Below the pieces are notes generated by a model that had not been told where the DNA came from, did not search any database, and worked only from the letters and a program-made list of their open reading frames with translations. Position numbers and translations under genes: made by a program. Positions 1-9,520 of a stretch of DNA of 64,000 bases are shown here, piece after piece (the first letter of the stretch is position 1; each line of letters begins with the position of its first letter). Source of the DNA: Coprococcus phoceensis. Its GTDB lineage: Bacteria; Bacillota; Clostridia; Lachnospirales; Lachnospiraceae. Location: NCBI RefSeq assembly GCF_900104635.1, contig NZ_FNWC01000007.1, positions 2,579,421-2,643,420 of the forward strand, in the 5' to 3' direction.

Positions 1-2
1 TG

Positions 3-473
3 AATGACTACAAATTCGTTGAACCTAAGACGCAGGCAAGCAACCGTACCATTTATATTGATGCTGATACCATCAAGGAATTACAAGAATGGAAGGCGGT
101 CCAGGCAAAGGTTTTACCAAATTGTGGATTCGTACTGAGTTATAACAGTACACCCACCAGCAAAACAACGCTTCCAAGAGCATTAGAGAAATTGGCAAAT
201 TTAGCTGGTGTCCACAGAATCAAAATTCATGCCCTGAGACATTCGCATGCTTCCCTGCTTATCAGCATGGGCGAAAATCCACTGCTGATTAAAGAGCGTC
301 TTGGACATGAAAAAATACAGACGACACTAGGAACTTATGGTCATCTGTATCCAAACACCAATATTGAGATTGCAAAGAAGCTGACCGGGGTTCTCAGCTA
401 CCAGTCAGCTTCTCAAAGTATTGCTAATTATACCAGTAATCAGCATACTGCAATGTATCACAAAGAAATATAA
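3..473 (+). CDS. Tyrosine recombinase/integrase, C-terminal part (5' end outside window)
   Basis: The reading frame is open from the left window edge and ends at a stop at 473, so only the catalytic C-terminal part is present. It contains the second half of the tyrosine recombinase active site: HALRH (H-x-x-R), then LGH, then the candidate nucleophile Tyr in GTYGHLYP. The first catalytic Arg lies upstream, outside the window. The family excises and integrates mobile elements. The gene runs toward the 3' end of guaA, with only 77 bases between the two stop codons; integrases of elements that insert in guaA typically sit in this place. I infer that the window starts inside an integrated element whose end lies at guaA. 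The domain call is firm; the element type is unknown. Confidence 0.88.
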   Translation, partial: NDYKFVEPKTQASNRTIYIDADTIKELQEWKAVQAKVLPNCGFVLSYNSTPTSKTTLPRALEKLANLAGVHRIKIHALRHSHASLLISMGENPLLIKERLGHEKIQTTLGTYGHLYPNTNIEIAKKLTGVLSYQSASQSIANYTSNQHTAMYHKEI

Positions 474-511
474 AAATGCAATGATAATGCAATTTCAAAC
501 ACCCAAAGCCG

Positions 512-536
512 CAAAGCCCCGTGGTTACGGGCTTTG
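512..536. terminator. Hairpin between the integrase and guaA 3' ends
   Basis: An 8-bp perfect stem (CAAAGCCC with GGGCTTTG) lies between the convergent integrase and guaA genes. It has no good T-run on either side, so it is only a candidate bidirectional terminator, or a structure belonging to an attachment region. Confidence 0.35.
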
Positions 537-550
537 TAGCCCAGCGTCAA

Positions 551-2095
551 CTATTCAAACTCTATCGTTCCTGGTGGTTTGCTTGTAATATCATACAGTA
601 CTCGATTCACATGATCCACTTCATTCACAATTCGGTTCATAACTTTTCCAAGCACTTCCCAAGGAATCTCTGCAGATTCCGCTGTCATAAAGTCCACCGT
701 TGTAACCGCTCTAAGCGCAACTGCGTAATCGTATGTTCTCTCATCACCCATGCAGCCTACAGAGCGCATGTTTGTCAACGCTGCAAAGTATTGTCCGATA
801 TCTTTTGCCACGCCTGCTTTTTCCAGCTCCTCACGGTAGATTGCATCTGCATCTTGTACGATCTTCACTTTCTCCGCATTGACTTCTCCAATGATACGAA
901 CACCGAGTCCCGGTCCTGGGAATGGTTGTCTGAATACAAGGTATTCCGGAATTCCAAGTTCCAATCCGGCTTTACGCACTTCGTCTTTGAAGAGATCGCG
1001 AAGTGGTTCGATGATCTCTTTGAAATCTACGTAGTCAGGAAGTCCACCTACGTTGTGGTGAGATTTGATGACTGCTGATTCACCGCCAAGTCCGCTCTCT
1101 ACGATATCCGGATAAATCGTTCCCTGTACAAGGAAATCTACTGCTCCGATTTTTTTCGCCTCTTCTTCAAATACACGAATGAACTCTTCTCCGATGATTT
1201 TACGTTTTGCTTCCGGATCTTCCACGCCTTTTAATTTTGCATAAAAACGCTCCTGTGCATTGACGCGGATAAAGTTCAACTCGTAGTTTCCTTCCGGTCC
1301 GAAAATCGCCTCTACTTCATCTCCTTCGTTTTTGCGGAGAAGTCCGTGATCTACGAACACACAGGTAAGCTGTGAGCCGACTGCCTTTGAAAGCATAACT
1401 GCTGCCACAGAGGAATCCACACCACCAGACAGTGCGCAGAGCACTTTTCCGTCTCCTACTTTCTCGCGGATTGCTTTGATTGAGTTTTCCACGAAAGAAT
1501 CCATCTTCCAGTCACCTGAGCAGCCACATACATTATATACGAAGTTAGAAAGCATCTTCTTTCCTTCCTGTGTGTGAAGTACTTCCGGATGGAATTGTGT
1601 TGCATATAATTTTTTCTCTACGTTCTGTACTGCTGCCACCGGACAGTCTGCCGTGTGCGCAATGATATCAAATTCCGGTGCTGCTTTTGAAATATAGTCG
1701 TTATGGCTCATCCAACAGATTGTCTTCTCGGAAATATCTGTAAACAATTGGGATGTTGTATCCACTGTCACTTCAATCTTTCCATACTCGCGAACCGGAG
1801 CCTTCTCTACTGTTCCACCCAATAGGTGCATCATCAGCTGGGAACCGTAACAGATTCCAAGCACCGGTATTCCAAGCTCGAACAATTCTTTGTCGTATGT
1901 CGGTGAATCTGCCTCATACGCACTGTTAGGTCCGCCTGTCAAAATGATTCCTTTTGGATTCATCGCTTTAATTTCTTCCAGATTTTTCTTGTAAGAATAT
2001 ATTTCGCAATATACATTACATTCTCTGACACGTCTTGCAATTAATTGATTGTATTGTCCCCCAAAGTCAAGGACGATGACCGTTTCGTTCTTCAC
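551..2095 (-). CDS. guaA: GMP synthase (glutamine-hydrolysing)
   Basis: GuaA converts XMP to GMP with ATP and glutamine, the last step of guanine nucleotide synthesis, in the cytosol. The 514-residue protein has the full architecture: an N-terminal class I glutamine amidotransferase with the nucleophile in GICYGSQ (Cys82) and the FHPEV His-Glu motif, then an ATP pyrophosphatase domain with the P-loop SGGVDSS near residue 225, then the dimerisation domain ending in KPPGTIEFE. The start is GTG, preceded by AGGAGG. A consensus-like promoter lies just upstream, so it is probably monocistronic. The 3' end of guaA is a known integration hotspot, and an integrase gene ends 77 bases away. Confidence 0.98.
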   Translation of the reverse strand: MKNETVIVLDFGGQYNQLIARRVRECNVYCEIYSYKKNLEEIKAMNPKGIILTGGPNSAYEADSPTYDKELFELGIPVLGICYGSQLMMHLLGGTVEKAPVREYGKIEVTVDTTSQLFTDISEKTICWMSHNDYISKAAPEFDIIAHTADCPVAAVQNVEKKLYATQFHPEVLHTQEGKKMLSNFVYNVCGCSGDWKMDSFVENSIKAIREKVGDGKVLCALSGGVDSSVAAVMLSKAVGSQLTCVFVDHGLLRKNEGDEVEAIFGPEGNYELNFIRVNAQERFYAKLKGVEDPEAKRKIIGEEFIRVFEEEAKKIGAVDFLVQGTIYPDIVESGLGGESAVIKSHHNVGGLPDYVDFKEIIEPLRDLFKDEVRKAGLELGIPEYLVFRQPFPGPGLGVRIIGEVNAEKVKIVQDADAIYREELEKAGVAKDIGQYFAALTNMRSVGCMGDERTYDYAVALRAVTTVDFMTAESAEIPWEVLGKVMNRIVNEVDHVNRVLYDITSKPPGTIEFE

Positions 2096-2129
2096 AAAAA
2101 TATCCTCCTACTTTTTAATGAATAGATTT

Positions 2130-2158
2130 ATTATATAAGAGCTTTGTTTGATTTACAA
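2130..2158 (-). promoter_or_regulatory. guaA promoter
   Basis: On the minus strand TTGTAA and TATAAT are separated by 17 bases, ending about 35 bases before the guaA GTG start. No purine-riboswitch core was seen between promoter and start. Confidence 0.6.
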
Positions 2159-2210
2159 GTCCTTATCGGTTAATTCTTTCTATACTGTACTTCTTCCCTG
2201 TCGTTTACCA

Positions 2211-4541
2211 CTAAAACAGCATTCCAATGTGATATACCACAAACGCCATGATCCATGCGATTACGCATTGTCCGATGGCCATAGCCACCGCCCATTTCCC
2301 GCCAAGTTCACGTTTTACAGATGCGATTGCAGCAACGCACGGTGTATAAAGCAGACAGAATACTAAGAGTGCAGCTGCGCCGACTGTCGTCAGGCTTCCC
2401 TGCAAAGTCACTGTGCTTCCAAACAACACTGTAAGCGATGAGACCACGCTTTCTTTAGCGAGAAATCCTGAGATCAACGCTGTCACAATTCTCCAGTCTC
2501 CAAATCCAACCGGAATAAAGATTGGAGCAAGTGCTCCTGCGACAAGAGCCAGAATACTATGTTGTGAATCGGATACCATGTTCAGCCCTGTATCAAAGTT
2601 CTGCAAAAACCATATGACGATCGTCGCAATGAATATAACCGTAAATGCTCTCTGCAAGAAGTCTTTTGCCTTATCCCATAACAAATGTCCCACATTCTTT
2701 GCTCCCGGCATACGATAGTTTGGAAGTTCCATGACGAACGGCACTGCCTCTCCTTTAAACGCTGTCTTTTTGAAAATCAGCGCCATAACGATTCCCATCA
2801 CAATTCCAAACACGTACAGTGCAATCATCACCAAAGCTCCATGATCCGGGAAAAATGCTGCAGTAAAAAATGCATAGATTGGAAGCTTTGCCGTACAGCT
2901 CATAAACGGCGTCAGCAGAATCGTCATTTTACGGTCTCGCTCTGATGGCAATGTACGGCTCGCCATAACACCCGGGACCGTACACCCGAATCCAATCAGC
3001 ATCGGCACAATACTTCTTCCGGAAAGACCAAGTTTTCGAAGTAATTTATCCATGATAAATGCCACACGTGCCATATATCCACTATCCTCCAGAATTGATA
3101 AGAAGAAAAAGAGTGTCACAATGATCGGCAGGAAGCTTAAGACTCCACCGACACCGCTAAAAATTCCGTCGATCACAAGAGAATGTACCACACTGTTGAC
3201 ATTTGCCGCCTGCATCGCCTTGTCCGCCAGATCTGTCAAAGCTGTGATTCCAGATTCTAAAAGCCCCTGTAAAAACGCGCCGATCACATTAAACGTGAGC
3301 CAGAACACAACTCCCATGATTCCGATAAATGCCGGAATTCCTGTATATTTCCCGGTCAGGAACTCATCTGCTTTTCTGCTTCTTACCCTCTCCTTGCTTT
3401 CCTTGGGTTTGATGACAGTCTCGCCGCAGATATCCTCGATATAATCAAAACGCATCTGGGCAACCGCGGCCGCACGGTCCATGCCGGTCTCTTCCTCTGT
3501 CTGTTTTGCAATTTCTTCCAAAACATGCTGCTCATTCGCTGTCAGCTTCAGCTGTTCCAAAATTTTCGTGTCACCTTCCATCACCTTGCTCGCCGCAAAG
3601 CGCACCGGAATCCTCACTTTTTCCGCATGATCTTCAATCAGATGCATGACCGCATGGATTCCTCTGTGGATACCTTCCTCCCGCTTACAAAAGTCGGTCT
3701 CCAAAGGCTGTTCCTGATATTTCGCCACATGAATTGCGTGCCGAATCAGTTCTTCGATTCCTTCTCCTTTTGCCGCTGAAATCGGGATAACCGGAACTCC
3801 CAGCTCTTCCTCCATCTCATTGACAAGTACAGATCCATCATTTTCCCGCAGCTCATCCATCATGTTCAAGGCGACAACCATTGGGATTCCCAGTTCTAAA
3901 AGCTGCATGGTCAGATAAAGATTTCGCTCGATATTCGTCGCATCTACAATATTGATGATTCCCTTTGGCTTTTCATGGATAACAAACTCTCTTGTCACAA
4001 TCTCCTCGCTGCTATATGGAGACATAGAGTAAATTCCCGGCAAGTCTGTAATCAGTGTATTGTCATGTCCTTTGATTACGCCATCTTTTCGATCCACCGT
4101 CACACCCGGGAAATTTCCGACATGTTGTTTGGCGCCGGTCAACTGATTGAACAATGTGGTCTTTCCACAGTTTTGATTTCCTACAAGGGCAAATGTGAGT
4201 GTCTCACTGTCCGAAAGAGGATTTTCGTGATTTCTATCATGGAATTTTCCTCCCTCACCATATCCCGGATGATGTTTCTCTGGCTTTGCCACTTTCTTTT
4301 TCGAGGTTTTTGGCTTATGAGGCTCACTGGTCTCGATATTTTCTGCATCTGCTAATCGAATCGTCAGTTCATAACCGTGGATACGCAATTCCACCGGATC
4401 TCCCATCGGTGCATATTTTACGACAGTGACCTCCGTTCCCTGTATCAGCCCCATGTCCAAAAAATGCTGGCGCAGTGCGCCTGCCCCTCCCACACGAAGT
4501 ATGGTTGCAGTGCTTCCTATTGATAATTCACTTAACTTCAT
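2211..4541 (-). CDS. feoB: Fused FeoA-FeoB ferrous iron transporter
   Basis: FeoB imports Fe(II) across the cytoplasmic membrane using a GTPase-like G domain; FeoA is normally a small separate SH3-like partner. Here both are one 776-residue chain. Residues 1-75 are FeoA-like (start MKLSELSIGS, with the GLIQGTEV turn). A charged linker follows, then the G domain with P-loop GNQNCGKTT near residue 122, FPGVT (switch I), DLPGIYS and NMMDE. After that come the FeoB helical domain and a polytopic membrane domain with the Gate motifs around MLIGFGCTVPG and LYTPCVAA. The start is ATG with a GAGGGAGC ribosome site. A hairpin lies in the leader. Separate FeoC and Fur-type regulator genes are absent nearby. 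Confidence 0.96.
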   Translation of the reverse strand: MKLSELSIGSTATILRVGGAGALRQHFLDMGLIQGTEVTVVKYAPMGDPVELRIHGYELTIRLADAENIETSEPHKPKTSKKKVAKPEKHHPGYGEGGKFHDRNHENPLSDSETLTFALVGNQNCGKTTLFNQLTGAKQHVGNFPGVTVDRKDGVIKGHDNTLITDLPGIYSMSPYSSEEIVTREFVIHEKPKGIINIVDATNIERNLYLTMQLLELGIPMVVALNMMDELRENDGSVLVNEMEEELGVPVIPISAAKGEGIEELIRHAIHVAKYQEQPLETDFCKREEGIHRGIHAVMHLIEDHAEKVRIPVRFAASKVMEGDTKILEQLKLTANEQHVLEEIAKQTEEETGMDRAAAVAQMRFDYIEDICGETVIKPKESKERVRSRKADEFLTGKYTGIPAFIGIMGVVFWLTFNVIGAFLQGLLESGITALTDLADKAMQAANVNSVVHSLVIDGIFSGVGGVLSFLPIIVTLFFFLSILEDSGYMARVAFIMDKLLRKLGLSGRSIVPMLIGFGCTVPGVMASRTLPSERDRKMTILLTPFMSCTAKLPIYAFFTAAFFPDHGALVMIALYVFGIVMGIVMALIFKKTAFKGEAVPFVMELPNYRMPGAKNVGHLLWDKAKDFLQRAFTVIFIATIVIWFLQNFDTGLNMVSDSQHSILALVAGALAPIFIPVGFGDWRIVTALISGFLAKESVVSSLTVLFGSTVTLQGSLTTVGAAALLVFCLLYTPCVAAIASVKRELGGKWAVAMAIGQCVIAWIMAFVVYHIGMLF

Positions 4542-4594
4542 TTGTTGCTCCCTCCTTATATTCCTTAGTCTTCTCTAACCTTCAATTGAAAACG

Positions 4595-4623
4595 GAAGCA
4601 ATGACTTGTCCAGTCATTGCTTC
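4595..4623 (-). repeat. Perfect 11-bp stem-loop in the feoAB leader
   Basis: GAAGCAATGAC and its exact reverse complement are separated by 7 bases, about 54 bases upstream of the feoAB start. On the minus strand it is followed by CGTTTTC, a weak T-run, so it could be an attenuator or an operator. The gap 4542-4829 holds this hairpin and a short minus-strand open frame of about 38 codons that runs through it; I see no known riboswitch. Confidence 0.5.
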
Positions 4624-4829
4624 ACAGCTAATATTTTTAAGAACGCGAATTGCCTTTAAAATAGCAATAATCATTACTTCCGCGTCCGCAAAAATCACCT
4701 AAAATAAAGTCTTTATGTAATTAGCTCACTTGATCAACACTCCCTAGTTTACCATTTCTTTCAACATTTGCATAGTCCAGAGGTATATCCATTTATAGCA
4801 ACTGCATAAAAAATAATTAGTGCAAAAAA

Positions 4830-5435
4830 TTATTTGTGACTTTCCCACTCCCGTAAAAGCTCCCGAATGGTCTGCATGGACACGTCAAGTGATGCGATTT
4901 CATCTGCGCATCGTTTCAACTCACTTTTGATTACAGTCTCATGCTCTACACTTTTTTTATACTTCATCTGGTGCTCCAGCACAGCCCAAAAATCATGGGC
5001 AATTGTCCGAAGCTGTATCTCGGCGGTAATCTGTTCCATTCCTTTTTCTGTAAACTTTACAATCAAATGAAGGCTTCGATAAGCATTTGGTTTCGGATAG
5101 GCAATATAATCTTTACGTTCTATCACTTCCACATGTTCTCTATTGGAAATCCATTGTGCAACCCGATATACTTCTTCCCCGAAAGAACAGATCACCCGGA
5201 CTCCGATGATGTCGTGTATCTTTCTCAGCGCCGTATCACAATCCGCCTGCAGTCCTTTTTTCTGCAATTTTAGCATCAGGCTTTCCGGCGCTTTGATTCG
5301 AGAATTTATATAAAGAATCGGCTGAATCCCGTCCGCCGTCTTTTTCACCGGATATTCCGCGATCATATCTGATAGATATTGCTGCCCGTTTCGCAACATC
5401 TGCAATTTTTCACCATAATATTGTTCTAAGGTCAA
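4830..5435 (-). CDS. Small alarmone synthetase (RelA/SpoT-domain GTP pyrophosphokinase)
   Basis: This 201-residue protein is a single-domain (p)ppGpp synthetase of the YjbM/YwaC (RelQ/RelP) type, which transfers pyrophosphate from ATP to GDP or GTP. Family motifs are visible: DIIGVRVIC in the core, YRSLHLIV, and EIQLRTIAHDFWAVLEH with the catalytic-site Glu. There is no HD hydrolase, TGS or ACT domain, and the length is normal for the small class. The likely start is TTG, preceded by AAGGAG. It lies 21 bases after a small membrane protein gene, at the end of a row of minus-strand genes, so it may be co-transcribed with the surface-polymer genes above it. RelQ versus RelP was not decided. Confidence 0.93.
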   Translation of the reverse strand: MTLEQYYGEKLQMLRNGQQYLSDMIAEYPVKKTADGIQPILYINSRIKAPESLMLKLQKKGLQADCDTALRKIHDIIGVRVICSFGEEVYRVAQWISNREHVEVIERKDYIAYPKPNAYRSLHLIVKFTEKGMEQITAEIQLRTIAHDFWAVLEHQMKYKKSVEHETVIKSELKRCADEIASLDVSMQTIRELLREWESHK

Positions 5436-5456
5436 AATACCACTCCTTTTTATCCG

Positions 5457-5843
5457 TTACTCCATACGTCGTCTGCCGCCTGCAAAATATGCAGCTGCTC
5501 CTCCGATAAGAAATGCTCCTCCTGTCACCCAATAAACAATCATCAGCCGGTTGGTCGTGCCGTAGATTTCCAAAACGCCCTGCAGCAGACAACCGACAGT
5601 CAATGCTGCAATCCCAAACTGCCATAAGCTTCGAGAAACTTTCCCGGGAATCTTCCACTGAAAATACCCCATCAGGAAAAATAACAATGCTCCGCCCACC
5701 AGAGGAATCATGAATGCGTATAACATATAATAGGAAAATACACTGTGACTGAACAATTCATAGACTGCTCCGAACAGAGCGCAGAACAGAGCTGCCATAA
5801 AATATTGTAATCCTGTTTTAATAGCCGATGTAGACAATGTCAC
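5457..5843 (-). CDS. Small multi-pass membrane protein, unknown function
   Basis: This 128-residue protein is hydrophobic, with four likely membrane helices (roughly residues 10-30, 38-60, 70-92 and 98-122) and a basic C-terminus (GGRRRME). I do not recognise a named family. The GTG start overlaps the end of the upstream phosphodiester glycosidase frame by 26 bases, which points to translational coupling. It sits between that gene and the alarmone synthetase. A role in the envelope is only suggested by position. Confidence 0.7.
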   Translation of the reverse strand: MTLSTSAIKTGLQYFMAALFCALFGAVYELFSHSVFSYYMLYAFMIPLVGGALLFFLMGYFQWKIPGKVSRSLWQFGIAALTVGCLLQGVLEIYGTTNRLMIVYWVTGGAFLIGGAAAYFAGGRRRME

Positions 5844-6736
5844 TCACGCTCCTCTCCTGAATACTTTTCCCATTTGTGGTCGGTTGATTGATGACCTCGC
5901 CGTTAAAGTACATTGTGGAAGATCCGCCGCCATCCAGATTATAAGCTGTTTTTACCCCGAGGGAATCCATAAATTCCGCCAGTTCTAAAAGTGACAATCC
6001 CTCACTTTCTTCTGTTCGCCCATCTGAAACTACAAACACATAATGTAAATCATCAATCATTCCAATCGCAGTCCTCGGATTGCTCGCCATCGCTTTTCCG
6101 ACTTCATCGGACTCCGTCACCGCAATCTCACCATCTGTGATCAGCGCCGGACCAAAAGAAAGTACTTCCTTCGCCCCTTCTTCCAGCAATTCTTCTGCCG
6201 TCACCTCATCTTCCGAGATAATTTTCATTGTCCCATCTTCATAGATTACCAGATCTTGCTGGTCTGTTTTTGCCGTATCCCGATACAATACGCCATCACG
6301 GATCACATATCCCTTCTCCTGTGCTCCATAATAGTCTCCGTTGATTGCCAAAATCGCGCCCGCATCTTGTGCCATCTCAGATGTTTTCTCTGTCACATTT
6401 CGCCCATAACTGCTCTGCGCGAATGCTGTCTGCAAATATTCCGGTGAGGAGAGCACAACATCTGCCACATAAACGGTGGTGTCATTTTCCCGATATTCTG
6501 TCAGCGTAATCTGTACGTTGTCCCTGTCGAAACAGCTTCCTGCTGCTCATTTTCCGTATCATTATCACTTTTGTTTTCCTTTTTATCATTGGCAACGACA
6601 TAGACTTTTGTAAGCAGAAATGTATCCATGAGCATATATCCGGTAAATGCAATCAAAATGACACTGCTAATCATTCCCCACCAATGAAAATGACACTGCT
6701 AATCATTCCCCACCAATGTTTTTTGAATCGATGCAT
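5818..6736 (-). pseudogene. Phosphodiester glycosidase (NAGPA-like), broken N-terminus
   Basis: The intact part (from 6468 down) matches the phosphodiester glycosidase family, with LAINGDYYG, the FGPALI segment, SNPRTAIGM and the hallmark NLDGGGSSTMY. These proteins act outside the cell on sugar phosphodiesters such as those of surface polymers. A membrane-anchored N-terminus can be read from an ATG at 6736 (MHRFKKHWWGMISSV), but a 32-base tandem duplication at 6655-6718 ends that frame soon after. A second frame change near 6520-6530 separates the remaining anchor and linker from the domain. With both repaired the protein would be about 300 residues, normal for the family. The domain could still start internally at 6468 but would lack a signal anchor. 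I call it a probable pseudogene; sequencing error is the alternative. Confidence 0.75.
6655..6718. repeat. 32-base perfect tandem duplication
   Basis: Positions 6655-6686 and 6687-6718 are identical 32-base units. The length is not a multiple of three, so the duplication shifts the reading frame of the phosphodiester glycosidase just after its predicted membrane anchor starts. Confidence 0.9.
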
Positions 6737-6737
6737 A

Positions 6738-7787
6738 CTATTCCTCCTTCTTTTGAAAGATAAAATGACTTTGTATAAACCAGCTTGCAAAGAAAAATAT
6801 AAATTCGGTACACAGTTTACCGACATAATGGTTCATTCCGATTGCATTGACCAGTATCTCCAGCATAATTGTGTTTCCCACCAGAATTCCAACTGCAAGT
6901 GTAAAATACTTCAGCGCCGATCTCACCGGATTTTCTTTGCTTTGAAACACCATATTGCGATTGACCATATAATTAAATACTGCGCTTACTATTCTTGCCC
7001 CTATGTTTGAAAAGGCTACCGCACCACCATTTGCAAATCCGGTCGCTGTTATCGCAGTCAACAGGCTGTACATTCCGTAATCAATCAAAAAGCTTCCAAA
7101 CGACGCCGCTGAGAATTTCAGAATTTCCTTGTAGATGCGATAAGAATCTTTTAGTGTATCAAAATGGGAAGACGAATTATTATCTAAATACACCGTCTCA
7201 ATCGCGACCTCTTTGATTGGAATATGGCATCCTGAGCATTCTAACAGCACATTCATTTCATATTCATAGCGTTCTCCCACGATTCCCAAAAACTTTGGAA
7301 TCAGTACTCCTTCAAAAGCTCGAAGTCCTGTCTGCGTGTCATATACCCGAATTTTTGTAAAAAACTGATAGACCAGACGAGTCACTGTGTTGCCGAATCT
7401 GCTCCGCAGTGGAATATCGCCCTTCATTTTCCTGCTTCCAAGTATCAAACAGCCTGCATGATTTTCTGCTTCTTTGCAGACTCTTTCCACATCATTTGGC
7501 TTGTGTTGACCATCTGCATCTACTGTAACTACAACACAGTCTGCCGAAAACTTCGAATAAATATAATCCAGTCCGGTCTTCAATGCCCGTCCTTTTCCCC
7601 GATTCTCATTATGTTTCAGAATGACTGCATTTTTCGCAGCCATTCGAAACACCTCTTCCTTCTCGGGTGAACTTTCATCATCTACCACAACAATTTGAAA
7701 TCTCGTATCTTTGATCTCCTGCACCAGCTGTGCCATATCCGAATTTGGCTGATAAGCCGGTATCAAAGCAACTCGTCTGTTTTGCAT
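6738..7787 (-). CDS. GT2 glycosyltransferase fused to a GtrA membrane domain
   Basis: The N-terminal half (residues 1-225) is a family 2 glycosyltransferase of the polyprenyl-phosphate sugar synthase type, with VALIPAYQPN, VVDDES, NRGKGRALKTG and the metal-binding VDADGQ. The C-terminal 120 residues form a GtrA domain with about four membrane helices (around FSAASFGSFLIDYG and VNRNMVFQ). Such fusions load a sugar on a lipid carrier and help present it for surface polymer decoration. The start chosen is the ATG at 7787, with AGGTGAT at proper spacing; a GTG three codons earlier would bury the ribosome site. It stops 2 bases before the ATG of the broken glycosidase, so the genes are probably co-transcribed. 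Confidence 0.9.
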   Translation of the reverse strand: MQNRRVALIPAYQPNSDMAQLVQEIKDTRFQIVVVDDESSPEKEEVFRMAAKNAVILKHNENRGKGRALKTGLDYIYSKFSADCVVVTVDADGQHKPNDVERVCKEAENHAGCLILGSRKMKGDIPLRSRFGNTVTRLVYQFFTKIRVYDTQTGLRAFEGVLIPKFLGIVGERYEYEMNVLLECSGCHIPIKEVAIETVYLDNNSSSHFDTLKDSYRIYKEILKFSAASFGSFLIDYGMYSLLTAITATGFANGGAVAFSNIGARIVSAVFNYMVNRNMVFQSKENPVRSALKYFTLAVGILVGNTIMLEILVNAIGMNHYVGKLCTEFIFFFASWFIQSHFIFQKKEE

Positions 7788-7817
7788 TTCTATCACCTTC
7801 CTTCTTTATTATGATTA

Positions 7818-9509
7818 TTAACTTTTTTCCGGAGGCGTTCCCATGTTTCCGCCGTCTCCCGAGCCTTTGCCCGTTCCATTGCCGTCATCTGGTTTCTGTC
7901 CCATATCTCCACCGTTTCCCGGACCTCCGCCATTTCCTGGGTTGCCTCCCATTCCACTTCCTGAGCCATAGACAATACTGTCCATCGTAATCTGTGTCGT
8001 ATCGCTTCCTGTTGTTAACGTATACTCCTGTCCTGTTGTAATTTCCGGACAGCTGATGATAACAGAAGTGTATTCTTTCTCCGGAGTCCATGACACAAGT
8101 TCATTTCCGCTGCTGTCAGAAAGAGAAACCGCACTTCCTGCAGCCTGAGAATTCACTGTGACCATCATAACTCCCTGTGTAGAAGAATCTCCGAAATTCT
8201 CCGCCATTCCGGATGAACCGGCAGCAATAAAGATTCCTCCCGTGACTGTTCCTGTTCCGTTGTAATCCAACGCACTGTTTCCATCATTTGTCGGACCTGA
8301 CACATAAGTTTCACCGCCTGTAATATCAATGCTGAGCCCTTCAATTCCCTCATAACTTTCTGTAATATCAATAGTTCCTCCGGAAATGGTTGTCGCTGAA
8401 TCTGCATGAATTCCGTCATCACCGGAAGCAAGTGTAAATTCCCCATCACTGATTGTGATATTTGCATTGGAATGAATCGTGTCATCCGCGCTGTCCAAAG
8501 AATACTTTCCGCCTTTCAGAATCAATTCTCCTGCCGCCTTGATCGCTTTCATGCTGACAGTGTCTTCCTCTGTCGTATCGGTACTCTCTGTCTGCTGTCC
8601 AGGTCCAAACTGCCATTCTCCGTCACTTTTCTGGACATTTTCACTGCCGCCTCCTGCTTTGACCGTGTAGACACCACCATCTGCCTGAAGCCAGTTTCCT
8701 GCGCTGATTCCATCCCCGTCAGATGTGATATCAAACGTTCCGTCTGCCAGATAGACAAATCCAAGGCTGGTGTCATCTGCATTTTCCGCATGAATTCCAT
8801 CTTTTCCGGATACAATTGTATAACTTCCGCTGGCGATGCGGACACTGTCTTTTCCGGATAGTCCATGTGATGCCGCGTCAATCTGATATGTTCCGCTGGT
8901 AAGTACAAGATCATCCTTTGACACGACACCGTGTCCCGCCTTTGCTGTAATTGTCAGAGAACCGGCGCCGTTTAACGTCAGATCTGATTTTGAAAAAATC
9001 GCAGCGTCGATATTGTTGTCGTCAATTGCAGTGTAGGTACCTCCATTCGTGAGTGTATTTTGGGAATCACTCGCCGTCGTGATAAACACCTTATCTGCCT
9101 CACGTACATAAATGGCTGCAGATTCTGCACTTGTAATATCCACTCCATCTAACACAAGCTGGACTTTATCGGTATCTTCCGCATCCACGATCACCATACC
9201 ATCGGTCAGCGTTCCTGAGAGAATATAAGTTCCCTCGTCGATGATTGTCACTGTATTTCCTGATATCTGAACCGCATCGGAATCACATGTCGTACTATCA
9301 TCGGAAAGTTTGATCACTGTACTGTTTTCTTCATCATATCCAATCTCTTTATCTCTGTCTGAAAACATGTTTGAGACATCGATGCCTTGTGCTGATGAAT
9401 CCGTGCTCGTACTGCCAGATGATGTTTCGTTGCTGTTATTTGTCTTGCTGCATCCGGAAAGAACCAGTGCTCCAGTCAGTAAAAATGCTAATACTACCTT
9501 TCTTTTCAT
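7818..9509 (-). CDS. Carbohydrate-binding domain lipoprotein (DUF4353-like)
   Basis: The N-terminus is a lipoprotein signal with lipobox LVLSGC, so the protein should be anchored on the outer face of the membrane. A Ser/Thr/Asn-rich linker follows, then many short repeats such as ISGGTIDITES, SDGDGISAGN and SGDDGIHAD that look like a right-handed beta-helix. The C-terminus is a Gly/Pro/Asp/Asn-rich tail. This fits the carbohydrate-binding DUF4353 family that accompanies CotH, VTC and DUF4956 genes in Firmicutes. The start at 9509 (MKRKVV) is preceded by AGGAGG with 7 bases spacing. It follows DUF4956 closely in the same direction. Ligand and role are unknown; the family call is from motif and context. 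Confidence 0.85.
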   Translation of the reverse strand: MKRKVVLAFLLTGALVLSGCSKTNNSNETSSGSTSTDSSAQGIDVSNMFSDRDKEIGYDEENSTVIKLSDDSTTCDSDAVQISGNTVTIIDEGTYILSGTLTDGMVIVDAEDTDKVQLVLDGVDITSAESAAIYVREADKVFITTASDSQNTLTNGGTYTAIDDNNIDAAIFSKSDLTLNGAGSLTITAKAGHGVVSKDDLVLTSGTYQIDAASHGLSGKDSVRIASGSYTIVSGKDGIHAENADDTSLGFVYLADGTFDITSDGDGISAGNWLQADGGVYTVKAGGGSENVQKSDGEWQFGPGQQTESTDTTEEDTVSMKAIKAAGELILKGGKYSLDSADDTIHSNANITISDGEFTLASGDDGIHADSATTISGGTIDITESYEGIEGLSIDITGGETYVSGPTNDGNSALDYNGTGTVTGGIFIAAGSSGMAENFGDSSTQGVMMVTVNSQAAGSAVSLSDSSGNELVSWTPEKEYTSVIISCPEITTGQEYTLTTGSDTTQITMDSIVYGSGSGMGGNPGNGGGPGNGGDMGQKPDDGNGTGKGSGDGGNMGTPPEKS

Positions 9510-9520
9510 ATGCATCCCTC

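Noticed and set aside
521..1078. Plus-strand open frames across guaA, feoAB, jetC and the giant adhesin
   Set aside because: They are antisense to well-supported conserved genes, lack ribosome sites and show no recognisable domain.
2096..2210. Purine or PRPP riboswitch in the guaA leader
   Set aside because: The leader between promoter and start is only about 35 bases and lacks the conserved aptamer core.
7793..7975. Glu/Arg-rich small frame overlapping the end of the lipoprotein gene
   Set aside because: It is a frame shadow of the Gly/Pro-rich tail codons and has no start signals.
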